Assembly: GCA_018389105.1 (NCBI GenBank)
Contig: JACATO010001096.1
Coordinates: 682,001 to 746,000, forward strand
Length of the DNA stretch: 64,000 bases
Direction of reading: 5' to 3'
Source: Nautilus pompilius
Taxonomy: Eukaryota > Mollusca > Cephalopoda > Nautilida > Nautilidae
Part shown: piece by piece, positions 35,201 through 46,080 of the stretch
Numbering within the stretch: position 1 is the first letter of the stretch
Layout of the letters: each line of letters begins with the position of its first letter
Made by a program: the position numbers and the translations under genes
Notes under the pieces: model-generated
Database searches by the model: none
The model's input: only the letters and a program-made list of their open reading frames with translations
Told to the model about the DNA's origin: nothing

Positions 35201-36617
35201 TGTATAATCTTATTATTCTCACAAGAAATGGTATATTGCTTGCTTACAAATATGTTTTTAATGCACTATGAAATAAGCAAAATAAACTATTTACTAAAAA
35301 CCTGACATATTTTCAGAGCTCTAACCTCTCAAACTGCCACGAGTCACCCATACTTACTGCTATATCTCCAAGACCTTGGTAAGTGAGGCCTATCTTTTGA
35401 TGTACGCTTTATGTGTCCGCAGTGCTGTGGCGACAACTCTTGCCCCAATTTGATGATGGTTTTGTTTTCTTGTATGTACTTCATCTTCTTCGGGGCAAAC
35501 GCACCTAGAGCCCTGGTTGTCCGCTAGTAAGTGTCTCCAACCCTGTGCCACGTGGGGCCTGGTATTTCTGACTCAAGTTGAGCTCTTCGTATTCAGCTAG
35601 AGAAACTCCAAAAAACCCATGCTAGACAGATTTGCCAAACTGAGCCATTCCCACAGGACGCGGACTCTGACCACTGACCATAAAGTAGTCCAACTTTGAC
35701 ACTTATCACTTCAAACTTTTTAGCCATCTACTTGAATACTTGCTGTACAAACATTTTGTAAGCACCCTAACCCCTCATTATTCTTGGAAGTAATTCCAAA
35801 CCTGACTGAAATTAGCAGGACCTTTTTCCATGACTCTTCAGTCCAGGTTATGTCTAATGTTTAATAGGATTTACTTCTAGAAATTGGGAAGATGATGCAG
35901 AATATTAATATCTTGTGAGAATCTCATTAATTGCATCATTAAGTAACCAAATGAATATTCAGCAAAATGATTTTACAATTTTGTATTTACACCATCATGC
36001 TTAATTATAGATAAAATTAGCTCCTTTTAAGTTCATGGCTGAGTTTGACTCTTTTTTATCTCAAATTTCTACAATTGTCCATTTAGAGTAATCCACTCTA
36101 TGAAGGACATTAATGGATGGTTACCTTCTTTCACGTAGAATTTCATTTTTAGGTGCCATTTTCATTTTGCAAACAAAGTATCAGCAGTCATCAGTAGTAA
36201 CAAAGTTCATTAACATTTATACAAAGCATCATCTGAACTATTGTATTATTTAAATTATCAGTAAGAAACAGCAATGGACGAATGTAAGAGCAGCAGCATA
36301 CTTTAGGTATGAACTAAAGTAAACATTCATAAATAACTTGCTGGGTTCCTAATTAGGCAAACAGTTCAAAGTGATAATGACTTATGTTCTAATGCATGGT
36401 TATTTGGATGTAATCAGGCTATATGCTGGGTTTTCCTTAAGAATAAGGTGTTGAAATTGTTTTCATATGATTGACTCCAAATCTTGAAAAACATTATACA
36501 CACATTGCTGCAAAAAGATGAGGGGTTAATTTTCTCCTATATTAAAATTAGTTGAAATAGCATTCATTGTGTAGTCCACCTTGACATTGATCAAGCACCA
36601 ACAGACGTATCTTCATT
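32261..36617. other. CpG-poor non-coding region
   Basis: AT-rich sequence, with AATAAA hexamers at 34602-34607 and 34934-34939 among many candidates, an 18-base T run at 35122-35139 and a short (GACT)n tract near 34798-34815. No recognisable gene. It continues the CpG-depleted domain almost to 36.85 kb. Confidence 0.4.
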
Positions 36618-37016
36618 TCAACAAATCCAGGGCGCTACTGGTATGATGAAATGTTTGGGACAATACAAATCTTTCCAGATAATATGAAAGGCAAGATAAG
36701 GTTGTTTAATACCAAAACAGACCCAGTCATTCTCTGTGTTGAAAATATCTCTTAGGCTATAACCCTGCAAAGTGAAGGAAGAGCTGTCAATCTCCGATAT
36801 GTGACAGCAGTTTCTGTGAATCACTGAAAGGCTTCGTAGACTAGTTCTCAATGATGCTCGAGCCATCAAGATTTGTCCTGATGAGGTGGACAACGCCATG
36901 CCCCCCCCCCTGGCCTTTTCTCGTTCGTTCTCGGTAGGAGTTGGACGATCATCCTTGCTTTGGCAGTTTCCGATCTTCGTCCCTATTCTGGCACCAGTTT
37001 CTTCTAGTATTTCCAT
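36618..37016 (-). other. Unassigned 132-codon ORF at the CpG boundary
   Basis: The longest non-repetitive, non-transposon frame in the window, minus strand, ATG at 37016. The predicted N terminus is charged (PTPTENEREKARGG), followed by a Ser/Arg-rich stretch, and the C-terminal half is aromatic. I recognise no domain. It spans the change from CpG-poor to CpG-rich sequence and includes a 10-base C run (36901-36910, read as Gly codons). It could be a first exon of a gene reading left, or chance. Confidence 0.22.
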
Positions 37017-40000
37017 TTTAAATTCATGGTAAATGCCATGGTTGGTGTATTACGTATTGAGCGAATTCCACACCAAACTAATTCTCCATTTGCTTTACAA
37101 CATTTTCGAACATCCATGCAAGCACCACTACCCCCGATACAGTGAGACTCTCGTCGGTTAGGTGTCCGGTCACCAGTCGTCGATAGCTCAGCTTTACTCT
37201 AATTTTGCCCGCTGAGTCCCCCCCCCCCAATCTTATTCACGGCTCCAGGGACAATTGCTTGTTTCTGTTCTGGTGGCGCTCTGTAGTCTACTTTTGCACT
37301 ATGACTTGGTATATTTTTTTCCTCTACTGTACACGTTACTTTCTGCTGATATTTTATCCGTGTTCCAGTGAACTGCGTAAAGAACATCCCTTTTAGATGT
37401 TACAATCTCTTTTCCTTATTTCTCAGTAAAGACTTGGCCCTCCCTAATTACAGGCAGCAGCCGTGCTTCCACAGATAGTTGCTCTCTTAGATTGCCTAAA
37501 TGGTTGACTGTTTACCCAGTTAAAGTGCGTTTCGTGAGAATGGCAACCGCTTCTGTGGGAGTAATTTTTTAATACGTGTTAAATATGTTGGCATTTTTTC
37601 GTTTTCTTCATTTTTGTACCATTTCACAAATTTGTTATTTTAATCGGTAATTTCAATATTTGATGTATAGATGATAGGAGATTTTTTAATGAATTTGCAT
37701 TTGTTTTTACACTTTTCGCGGGTAGTGTACCTATATTACTATGCTGTACTCGTTACTGCGGTCACATCAGTAACAAGCAACCATCATCAGTTGAGGACAA
37801 TTCGGATGCTACGGCAATGTTGGTCTCTATTTTTTGCTTCCATCTGTATCTTTCCAAGAATCGAGGTGTGCTAAGCTCTGTAGCAATAGGTGTTTATATG
37901 AAATCTGCTCATTAACATCCTTTTGCTTTGCCTTTGCAATCAATAAAGCCACCAAATAGTGACCGACCTGGGCACACGAGCCCATTCGTCATTCTGATTC
38001 TGCTTCGTTTTGAAAAGTATATTTAGATATTTACTTCATAACGGAAGGGAATAAAATCTGGCTGTCTTGTTGTCTATCGAGAGAGAGAGGGTTAACTAAT
38101 AGCAGGAATCTCCGTTCTAAGTTTGCTGAACTGGGTTTAATGCGAGAAGTATTAATTTGCGATTATACTTTCCGGTGAAGAGGGAAGGTGTGGGTAGTGA
38201 AACTCGTTAAGGACAAAGTTGGGGTTCTTCGGTTGATGGGGGGTTGGAACAGATTTAAATGATCGCCCCTTTGTGATTGACTGCTAGCCAGGCATCTGGG
38301 CAGCGCCAGCGGGCTTATTAGCCAGAGGATGGTCAGCTCGCTGCGACCCTTGTAAAATGAGACAGAATACTGATGACAAAGAACCGATCCGAAGTCCGCG
38401 TTATCTCTGCAGTTATTAGGATGAAATGCTTCCAAATTCTCAATTAGCGCCATCTAGGAGCGCGGAGACTACCACCGACAAGTGTCAGAATGGCCGGTAA
38501 TTGACGCCTCAGACTGATGTACCAGAAGGTCACACTGGCTTTGAAAGCCCCATAAATCATCCGCGATTTTACACCCAACCACTGTGTCGACTCGATAGGT
38601 GAGCGCTGCCTCTCACCCCTCCGTGGTGCGAGATTCAATTAGAAGCCATTCCTCCGGACAGCGCTCCAATTGGGGAGAGTGTTCATCACAGCAAAGTAAG
38701 GCAGACAACTCAGCCAGTCTTGTCTATAGCACGGAGATCTTAATCCTGTTTGCTTCCCTCTTTCGGGCCCGTGTTGTCGTGTAAACCATATTCTTTTTCT
38801 AGTCGCTGATTCATTACAGCAGCCACGTGACCTGAATAGGTGGCGCCACTCGTCGTTACTCTTGGCCGGAATGGCGCTCACCCGTTTGGACGCAGGCCAG
38901 GTCTTTTCTGGTCGCTAATTATTTATTTGTGTACGGTAGGCCGCGAATCTATCAAAAGTGCCCTGTTGGAACATTCACTTCCGGATCAGACAGTCAAAAT
39001 AATAAGAGGAAATAGTTAGGACTTCTTTAAGTCGTGGTTGGCCACCTTAGTCTTCAGAAGCGGAAGCTCGGCACACGCGTGAGCTGAGCGAGACCGGAGA
39101 GTTCCATCCAACGTCAGCCAGTCTCTTTGTAAACCCTAACCCCTCCTCTCTTTTTTGTATCGATATGATTCCGCACAGCCTCATCGATATTTCTCTCTAG
39201 GATCTTTAGGACTCCGTCGGCTCTTTCTTCTTTTTTTAAGTGTCAGCTGACCACATTCGCTGCATGCTTCTGACCATTGTCCTGAATTAATTGAGCACCT
39301 AATGAAATTACGGGGGGGTGTGTAGGAATCTGCTTATATTCCTCAGCAGTTAGAGAGCCGCAGATCTTGCAAACATCTCTCCAATCCCGTAGACACGGAC
39401 AGCCCCAGAAACTAGCTGATCCGTTCATGCCTCACGGGAGATGTTGAGCATTGACTTTGTACCTTTCTTGTTCGCGCTCTGCCATCGATTGTTCATCCAT
39501 CCGCCCGTCGCCGGGTGCTCTTCGTCCCACAGTTCGCGTTTTGTTCCAGCTCTGCTTCTTCTCCACGGAAATGGTTTTCAAAACTGCAGCGCGTCCATTT
39601 CAGATTATTCTGCGCTGTTCCTGATGTAACGATCACCTGTATTTACAGCAGTCGTTCGCAAGATTTTCACTCCGTCGTCGTCTGCCACGCAGCTAGCATC
39701 ACCCTGGAGTAATTCAACTTCCTACTGTCGACAGTTCTAATTCTGAGAATCCCTTCTAATCTTTGCTTACATGTTTATTTACAATACTGTATATTATCTG
39801 GAAAGAGGCAGGAAGTCTATAAGTTGTCCCCGTACGACTCGCAGCCCTAAAGTCATCCGAATAAGTTCGGTTGTATGTCTTGTTTGTTGGCTGTCCCTTT
39901 GCAGTTCCAAGGTAAATAAAGATTTTTTTTAAATTTTTAATTCATTTGATTTTTCAAATGTTAAAACTATTTTTATGTCCAGCAAATAATCTCGAGGTCT

Positions 40001-41393
40001 GAATTTAAATGTTAAAGACGGTGGCAAATTTCTACAAATCTCTCCGAGAAAGCGAACGTCGAGTTATCTTTATGTTCGAAATGTTTACTTGAAGGAAAAG
40101 CCGAAACATACAGATAAGGGAAGTTAATACTTTATCTTTAAAATTACCACTGGATTATTAAATATTGCGAAGTAGATTTAATCTGATCTACTCGGTTTGA
40201 ATACGGAATTTACGCTTACACGGCATATTCCAGAGAAGTAGATCCAACATAGACTGGCATACATACTCCTTTGAGATATGGTGTGTGAGCGTGAATCATA
40301 TACATATATAAGAATGTTTAATTAAGCATAAGTATTGATTTAAATGGTCTGTAGTTGAATAACATTTTCACATCTGAAGTCAACTCTATGACAAAGCCAA
40401 CTCCCTTAAATCTTCCACGTAATAGTGATATTTCTGCTCCCTATTTGAATAACTCTACAGTTTTTAAATTTCACTGTTTATTTAAATGAAACTGTTACAG
40501 TAAATTTACCCAAGACATTTCTTTATCAGAATAATTATTAGATTGAGAATTTTAAAAACCTAGTATTTCTCACAAAATATGTTTCATTATTTACCAATGT
40601 GAATGATATCAATTAAAGTGTACACTACTAAAACAGCTCCCTGGCACACCCCTGACGAACCCTTCACATATCCCGGATAGACCGGTGCCTTTACCTGACT
40701 ACACGTGGACTTCAGCACAGGTAAACCTAACCAGTGATTTTTACATTCCATCGCACCAAGATTATACGTTAACCCTAACGGGGTGGGAGACAACCATTGG
40801 GACGTTCTACATGACAAAACACGTTACAACTATAAGTTAATGCTGACATCTGCATCACAAATGTCTAGCGACTTTCACAGTCTACCATCTGAACTATAAA
40901 ATCAGTAACCGAGAAAGGCTACGATGAGCGTCAAGAGTAAATGGCTGGGATGATGATTAAATTATGTATCCTATCCTTCATTAGCGGGAGAAACAATCGA
41001 GCGACGCTGCTCCAGATTAAGAAATTGCCCACTCAAAGCGATTTTCTTTATCGAACTTAACGAAGTCGCTCAACCAGAAGGGGGCCATGTGATTGCTAGC
41101 AGAAGAGTTATTAGGGAACTTGAATTAACACATTTACTTATTGATTATCATCTGATTACCTGCACAGAGTTCCAATCATCAAAGCGGCTCTGTCCGGAGA
41201 AGCCGGTTGGTTGGTCAAACGAACATCAAGTTCACACAGTGGGACGGCTGTGTCACAGACAGTTTGAAAACGTTCTCTCAGTGAGAGACAGAAAGAAATC
41301 GGATCGTGGAATGCGGTTATTTAAGTAGCTGCAGCGTTACCCAAAATGAATGGAAACTTTACAAGAGAAATGCGTCATGCTGCATGTACAGAT
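37017..41393. other. CpG-rich non-coding region
   Basis: Base composition changes here: CpG becomes frequent (about 50 in 38001-39000 by hand count). ORFs on both strands are 60-96 codons and none is recognisable. An 11-base C run occurs at 37218-37228. No promoter, tRNA or transposon was identified with confidence. Confidence 0.4.
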
Positions 41394-42080
41394 CCACCTG
41401 TCGGAGACCGACTGGTGGCACGTGCACACCTACCTGTCGGATACCTACCTGCCGGAGACCGATTGGTGGTCTCCCCTACCTGTCGGAGACCGACTGGTGG
41501 CACGTGCACACCTACCTGTCGGAGACCTACCTGCCGGAGACCGATTGGTGGCCTCCCCTACCTGTCGGAGACCGACTGGTGGCACGTGTACACCTACCTG
41601 TCGGAGACCTACCTGCCGGAGACCGATTGGTGGCCTCCCCTACCTGTCGGAGACCGACTGGTGGCACGTGCACACCTACCTGCCGGAGACCGATTGGTGG
41701 CCTCCTCTACCTGTCGGAGACCGACTGGTGGCACGTGCACACCTACCTGCCGGAGACCGATTGGTGGCCTCCTCTACCTGTCGGAGACCGACTGGTGGCA
41801 CGTGCACACCTACCTGTCGGAGACCTACCTGCCGGAGACCGATTGGTGGCCTCCCCTACCTGTCGGAGACCGACTGGTGGCACGTGCACACCTACCTGCC
41901 GGAGACCGATTGGTGGCCTCCCCTACCTGTCGGAGACCGACTGGTGGCACGTGCACACCTACCTGCCGGAGACCGATTGGTGGCCTCCTCTACCTGTCGG
42001 AGACCGACTGGTGGCACGTGCACACCTACCTGCCGGAGACCGACTGGTGGCACGTGCACACCTACCTGCCGGAGACCGAC
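41394..42080 (+). repeat. 36/31-bp minisatellite with CACGTG sites
   Basis: A 0.69-kb tandem array alternating two related monomers. The 36-bp type carries GACTGGTGGCACGTGCACACC and the 31-bp type carries GATTGGTGGCCTCCCC; both start with TACCTG(T/C)CGGAGACCG. A 15-bp partial monomer (TACCTGTCGGAGACC) is inserted at several places. I count 18 full GACCGA(C/T)TGGTGG cores plus a degenerate last one. Every 36-bp unit holds the palindrome CACGTG, about ten in all. The 67-bp dimer is not a multiple of three and no unit contains a stop in any forward frame, so three overlapping plus-strand ORFs of 254-313 codons result. Coding is unlikely. Confidence 0.95.
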
Positions 42081-42085
42081 CGGGG

Positions 42086-42105
42086 CTTGTGTGTGTGTGT
42101 GTGTG
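42086..42105 (+). repeat. (TG)n microsatellite
   Basis: About ten GT dinucleotides immediately after the minisatellite. Confidence 0.92.
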
Positions 42106-44000
42106 AATGATCCGTTTCTTCCTATGCGTCAGCCGCCTTTGTTTATTTCTATATATTCATGGGCACCGCTCAGGTTCTTATTACAATATGACCCGCCTCC
42201 GTTTGTTTCACGCCCAGAACTGTTCTTCCTTAAACAGCTAAGCACCGATACTTTCACGCTTTCCAATCAGCGAATGAGTGGTTGGCGGTGATCCGTTACA
42301 GGTGGCGACCTTCACTCAACGAGTTAGGTCTTCGACATTTCGGAGCTCAGATCATCTTCGCCTTCTGATCAACAAGCGGCCGTTCCAGGGAATCAAAGAC
42401 GGAACACGGCATCTGGGGTATGGTCTCGAGCGCGCATTTTTTTTTAAATCCAGAAGTACAATAACCATTTCCACAATCGAAACCATTATCTGAGATTTTT
42501 GAAAACCGTGATGGGGCGGACGGTTCCACAGAGACAGGGCGGGAAAGGACGAGTTCGTTGACGTCCGTGCAGGCGGCTCAGGGTGTCGCGCTGTGAGGCA
42601 GCCAGAATCCGTCAGCAGCCGGAGCCACCGGTGTGGAGGATGGATTGTTACCAGTAAAAACAAGAGACAATAGAGGCAACAACAATAGATTGCAGCAGAC
42701 GTCGTCGTACCTGCGACGTATGACACGTGGTTCTAGAGCCTGGGAACCGGAGCTGCTGAGGTTGTCGTGGAGAACTGCTCGATTCTGTTTGGGGCGCAAG
42801 AGTTAAGAAAGACTCTGCGATTTTTAGCCACGGTGGCTAACGTTCGCGGTTTTAGAGGGAAGACCGTGGATCTTCTTCTTAAACAGCGGAAAACCCTGTT
42901 TTTTCAAAACCGGCCGATGACTGATGTTGCTGGTCCACTCGTTCGAAACCTGTCAGTGATATTGCAGCTTGGTGCGCCATCTGGCGACAGCCTTAACGGA
43001 CTGAACGTTGGCACCATCCCGACCTGACTGGAATCTTTCTCACCTGAACACCGAGTCTTGATCAGATGAATTCATCTCTTGTGAATTATATATAAAGTCT
43101 AAATTACCGGTGGATTGGACGGAAGAAATTATCGAAGAGCCCGTGGAGCGAGATTGTTAGAAGTGCCGTGGTACTCAGGCGTACCATTCTGGACAACATA
43201 GCACCAGTGTGTTCTTCCAGCAATTCAGATTAACCATTTTAAGTCCAATTCACAAGCGGTTTTCTTCCCCGTAGGGCTCTGGTTGTCAGGTGTCTTAGCC
43301 AGACAATAGACAAGAACTCGCTACCTTAAAGTTATTTCCAAGTTTTTGCAACTGGTATTCACCCACTTATCTTTGAAGACGAGACAAACAAGATTCTGAT
43401 CCTCACAGAACAGGGGCCATGGAGCCGTTCAGCAGCTCGAACAGGTAGAAAGTTTGCCCGGAGACAGCACCGCAAGCGACTCTTCCTGTTTCCCGTCGGC
43501 TTATGTACAGATAAACCAGCGTCTTTACTACCATTACATCCCAATCCTCCCGGCACGGCCACGAGACACTAACTGGGAAGTAGCAACTCACTGCTAGGCA
43601 GACGGCTAGTTTTCGTCGTGTGGAGGACCCCGCCAGACCCCTCCATCGAACAAAGCGGCCGGAAAGAGGTTTAAATATTCCCCTAAAAGAGCCCTTTGCA
43701 CACCTTACGAATTGAAATGATTTTAATGTTGCATCACTGGAAATATAAAGCATAAAAATCGCACCATTGTCGCGTAATTCATGAAAACTAATGATTGGTG
43801 ACGATAACCGCAGAGGTCGAGGATGTGGGCTGTCTACAAACTAATTAGCGATGGCTGTGTATCTCTGCTGAAATATTTTAGCTATTATATTGTTCGCAGA
43901 CATTTGATTGAAATTAACTTATTATTCTGGGGATGTTCAAATGAAACCCGGCTGAGATAGCTTTGTTATAATGGTATGCGGTCGGGTTACTCTTGAACCT
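42106..44000. other. CpG-rich non-coding region
   Basis: ORFs of 60-124 codons on both strands overlap heavily and match nothing known. No splice-bounded exon or RNA gene recognised. Confidence 0.35.
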
Positions 44001-44242
44001 GCTCTCTCTCTCTCTCTCTCCCTCCATCTCCATCTCTCCATGTCTCTCTCTGTACTGACGTCATCTCCCTCTCCATTTCTCTCTCCATCTCCATCTCTCT
44101 ATGTCCCTCTCTGTACTGACGTCATCTCTCTCTCTCTCTCTCTCTCCAGCTCCATCTCTCCATGTCTTTCTCTGTACTGACGTCATCTCCCTCTCCATCT
44201 CTCTCTCCATCTCCACCTCTCCATGTCCCTCTCTGTACTGAC

Positions 44243-44278
<36 letters not shown>

Positions 44279-44310
44279 TCTCTCTCTCTCTCCACCTCTG
44301 TCTTTCTCTC
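44001..44310 (+). repeat. CT-rich 61-bp minisatellite with TGACGTCA
   Basis: A pyrimidine-rich array with an exact 61-bp period: TGACGTCA at 44056, 44117, 44178 and 44239. Each unit also contains CCATCTCCATCTCTCCATGT and CTCTCTGTAC before the palindrome. TGACGTCA is the consensus cAMP-response element bound by CREB/ATF bZIP proteins. The same unit family occurs at 45446-46080 (inverted) and 61321-61749. Confidence 0.93.
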
Positions 44311-45445
44311 GTGCGTAATTACCTAATTAGAGGTGTTAAAGTATCACTACATTAAATTTTAAGTACTCTTCAAAGAATAGAAATAATAAATAAAGATAAA
44401 AAGTTTGCCAACTATTTGTATAAGATATTCCTTTCTAAAGGTACAGAAATTATGGAGACTATTACAGAATACGCGGATATCCTTTCACTCCATTATTTTA
44501 AATGCAATTTTTTCCTTTTTTCTAAAGTTTAAGGCTCCGACAGATACAAAACAGGGAAATGTCCTCCAGCCAGTAAACTCCGTTTTGACTGTTGTGGTCC
44601 ACAAAATCTCACAGAAACGAAACATTCCGCGGTGGACTGGATCTCGACCGGTGGCTAAGGGGCTGGTCAGTCAGGGATAAACCCCCGGGAAACCCGACTA
44701 TAACATATAATTTTTAGATGGGAAAGAAAAGCGGAGTGGTGGCCCACACGGGCGAGCCGAACCGCGAGCAGGATTCGAACGGTGGCCGCCCAGTTTCAGT
44801 CCGATATCTCATTAGGCAATCAGAAAGTAGCGCAATTAATACCCTGAAGTAGAGTTACGGAAATGCATCAGTGATTTTTAAATTTCAACATTTTCTTTTT
44901 TCCTCCCCTATCTTCTCCCTATTTCCGTCCCATTCTACTGCCCTGAATGGAGCGAATAATACTGCGGCATTTCGGGAGCTTTTGTCGCTTCTAGGCCTCC
45001 ATACATTATCACTCCGCAGTCCTACCTCAGCCATTCGTCGTTTTCCCCGCCTCGACCATCAGGTCCTGATAAAAGGAAAGCAAAAGACATTTCTTACCTT
45101 TCCCGAGACACCTTGAATATCCCAGCTGGCTGACTGCCTCTAAGGGGATTCTCGTGTCCTATTTCAGCAGACCTTTAAAATAGAGGACAGTTTTGGTTCT
45201 CTCTGGGTTAAGCGACGTTGGAGTTACACTCTCACCATTTCTCGTCGAAACTCCTTTGCGCTCGGTAGGGGACTAGAGTTCTAATCTGCTATTTCTGGAG
45301 CTGAGTCTGATTCTGTAAGGAGACGGTGGGTAAAGCTTTAAATAAAAGTGCAATTAAACCGTTTATCGGTCAACAGTAGTGTGCGAGTAGACTGCCTTTC
45401 GAGTGCGGAAGACGAGAGATCGGGAAGGGAAAGAAGGAAAAGGTT
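44311..45445. other. Spacer between inverted CT/GA arrays
   Basis: CpG-containing sequence holding a tRNA-like SINE head on the minus strand (44745-44825). No coding gene recognised. Confidence 0.4.
44745..44825 (-). mobile_element. tRNA-derived SINE head or tRNA pseudogene
   Basis: On the minus strand, a good B box CGTTCGAATCC (complement of 44771-44781) is preceded at normal spacing by an A-box-like TGCCTAATGAGATATCGGAC (about 44800-44820). A GC-rich arm GGGCGGCC lies between them. The arrangement is tRNA-like, but I could not close a full acceptor stem, so a SINE head or tRNA pseudogene is likelier than a functional tRNA. Confidence 0.5.
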
Positions 45446-45813
45446 GGAGAGAGAGAGAGAGATGACGTCAGTACAGAGAGAGACATGGAGAGATGGAGAT
45501 GGAGAGAGAGAGGGAGAGAGATGATGATGATGAGAGAGGGAGAGACACAGAGAGAGAGAGAGAGATGACGTCAGTACAGAGAGAGACATGGAGAGATGGA
45601 GATGGAGAGAGAGAGAGATGATGATGATGAGAGAGGGAGAGACACAGAGAGAGAGAGAGAGAGATGACGTCAGTACAGAGAGATACATGGAGAGATGGAG
45701 ATGGAGAGAGAGAGAGAGAGATGACGTCAGTACAGAGAGATACATGGAGAGATGGAGATGGAGAGAGAGAGAGAGAGATGACGTCAGTACAGAGAGATAC
45801 ATGGAGAGATGAA

Positions 45814-45869
<56 letters not shown>

Positions 45870-46080
45870 GTCAGTACAGAGAGATACATGGAGAGATGGA
45901 GATGAGAGAGAGAGAGAGAGGAGAGAGATGACGTCAGTACAGAGAGATACATGGAGAGATGAAGATGGAGAGAGAGAGAGAGAGATGATGATGATGAGAG
46001 AGGAAGAGACAGAGAGAGAGAGAGATGACGTCAGTACAGAGAGATACATGGAGAGATGGAGATGGAGAGAGAGAGAGGAG
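45446..46080 (-). repeat. GA-rich minisatellite with 8 TGACGTCA (inverted)
   Basis: Reverse-complement orientation of the 44001-44310 family. TGACGTCA starts at 45463, 45566, 45665, 45722, 45779, 45866, 45929 and 46026. Core spacing is 57 bp where units are clean (45665 to 45779) and longer where (GA)n or GATGATGATGA inserts have expanded. Each unit reads TGACGTCAGTACAGAGAGA and then ACATGGAGAGATGGAGATGG. The Arg/Glu- and Ser/Leu-rich ORFs across it are low-complexity artefacts. Confidence 0.94.

Noticed and set aside
41306..42291. Repeat protein of 254-313 residues
   Set aside because: All three forward frames are equally open because the monomer has no stops. No frame is favoured and no promoter or splice context is visible.
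43359..43753. Overlapping minus-strand ORFs of 67 and 116 codons
   Set aside because: Two frames of the same strand overlap, there is no recognisable domain, and such lengths occur by chance in GC-richer sequence.
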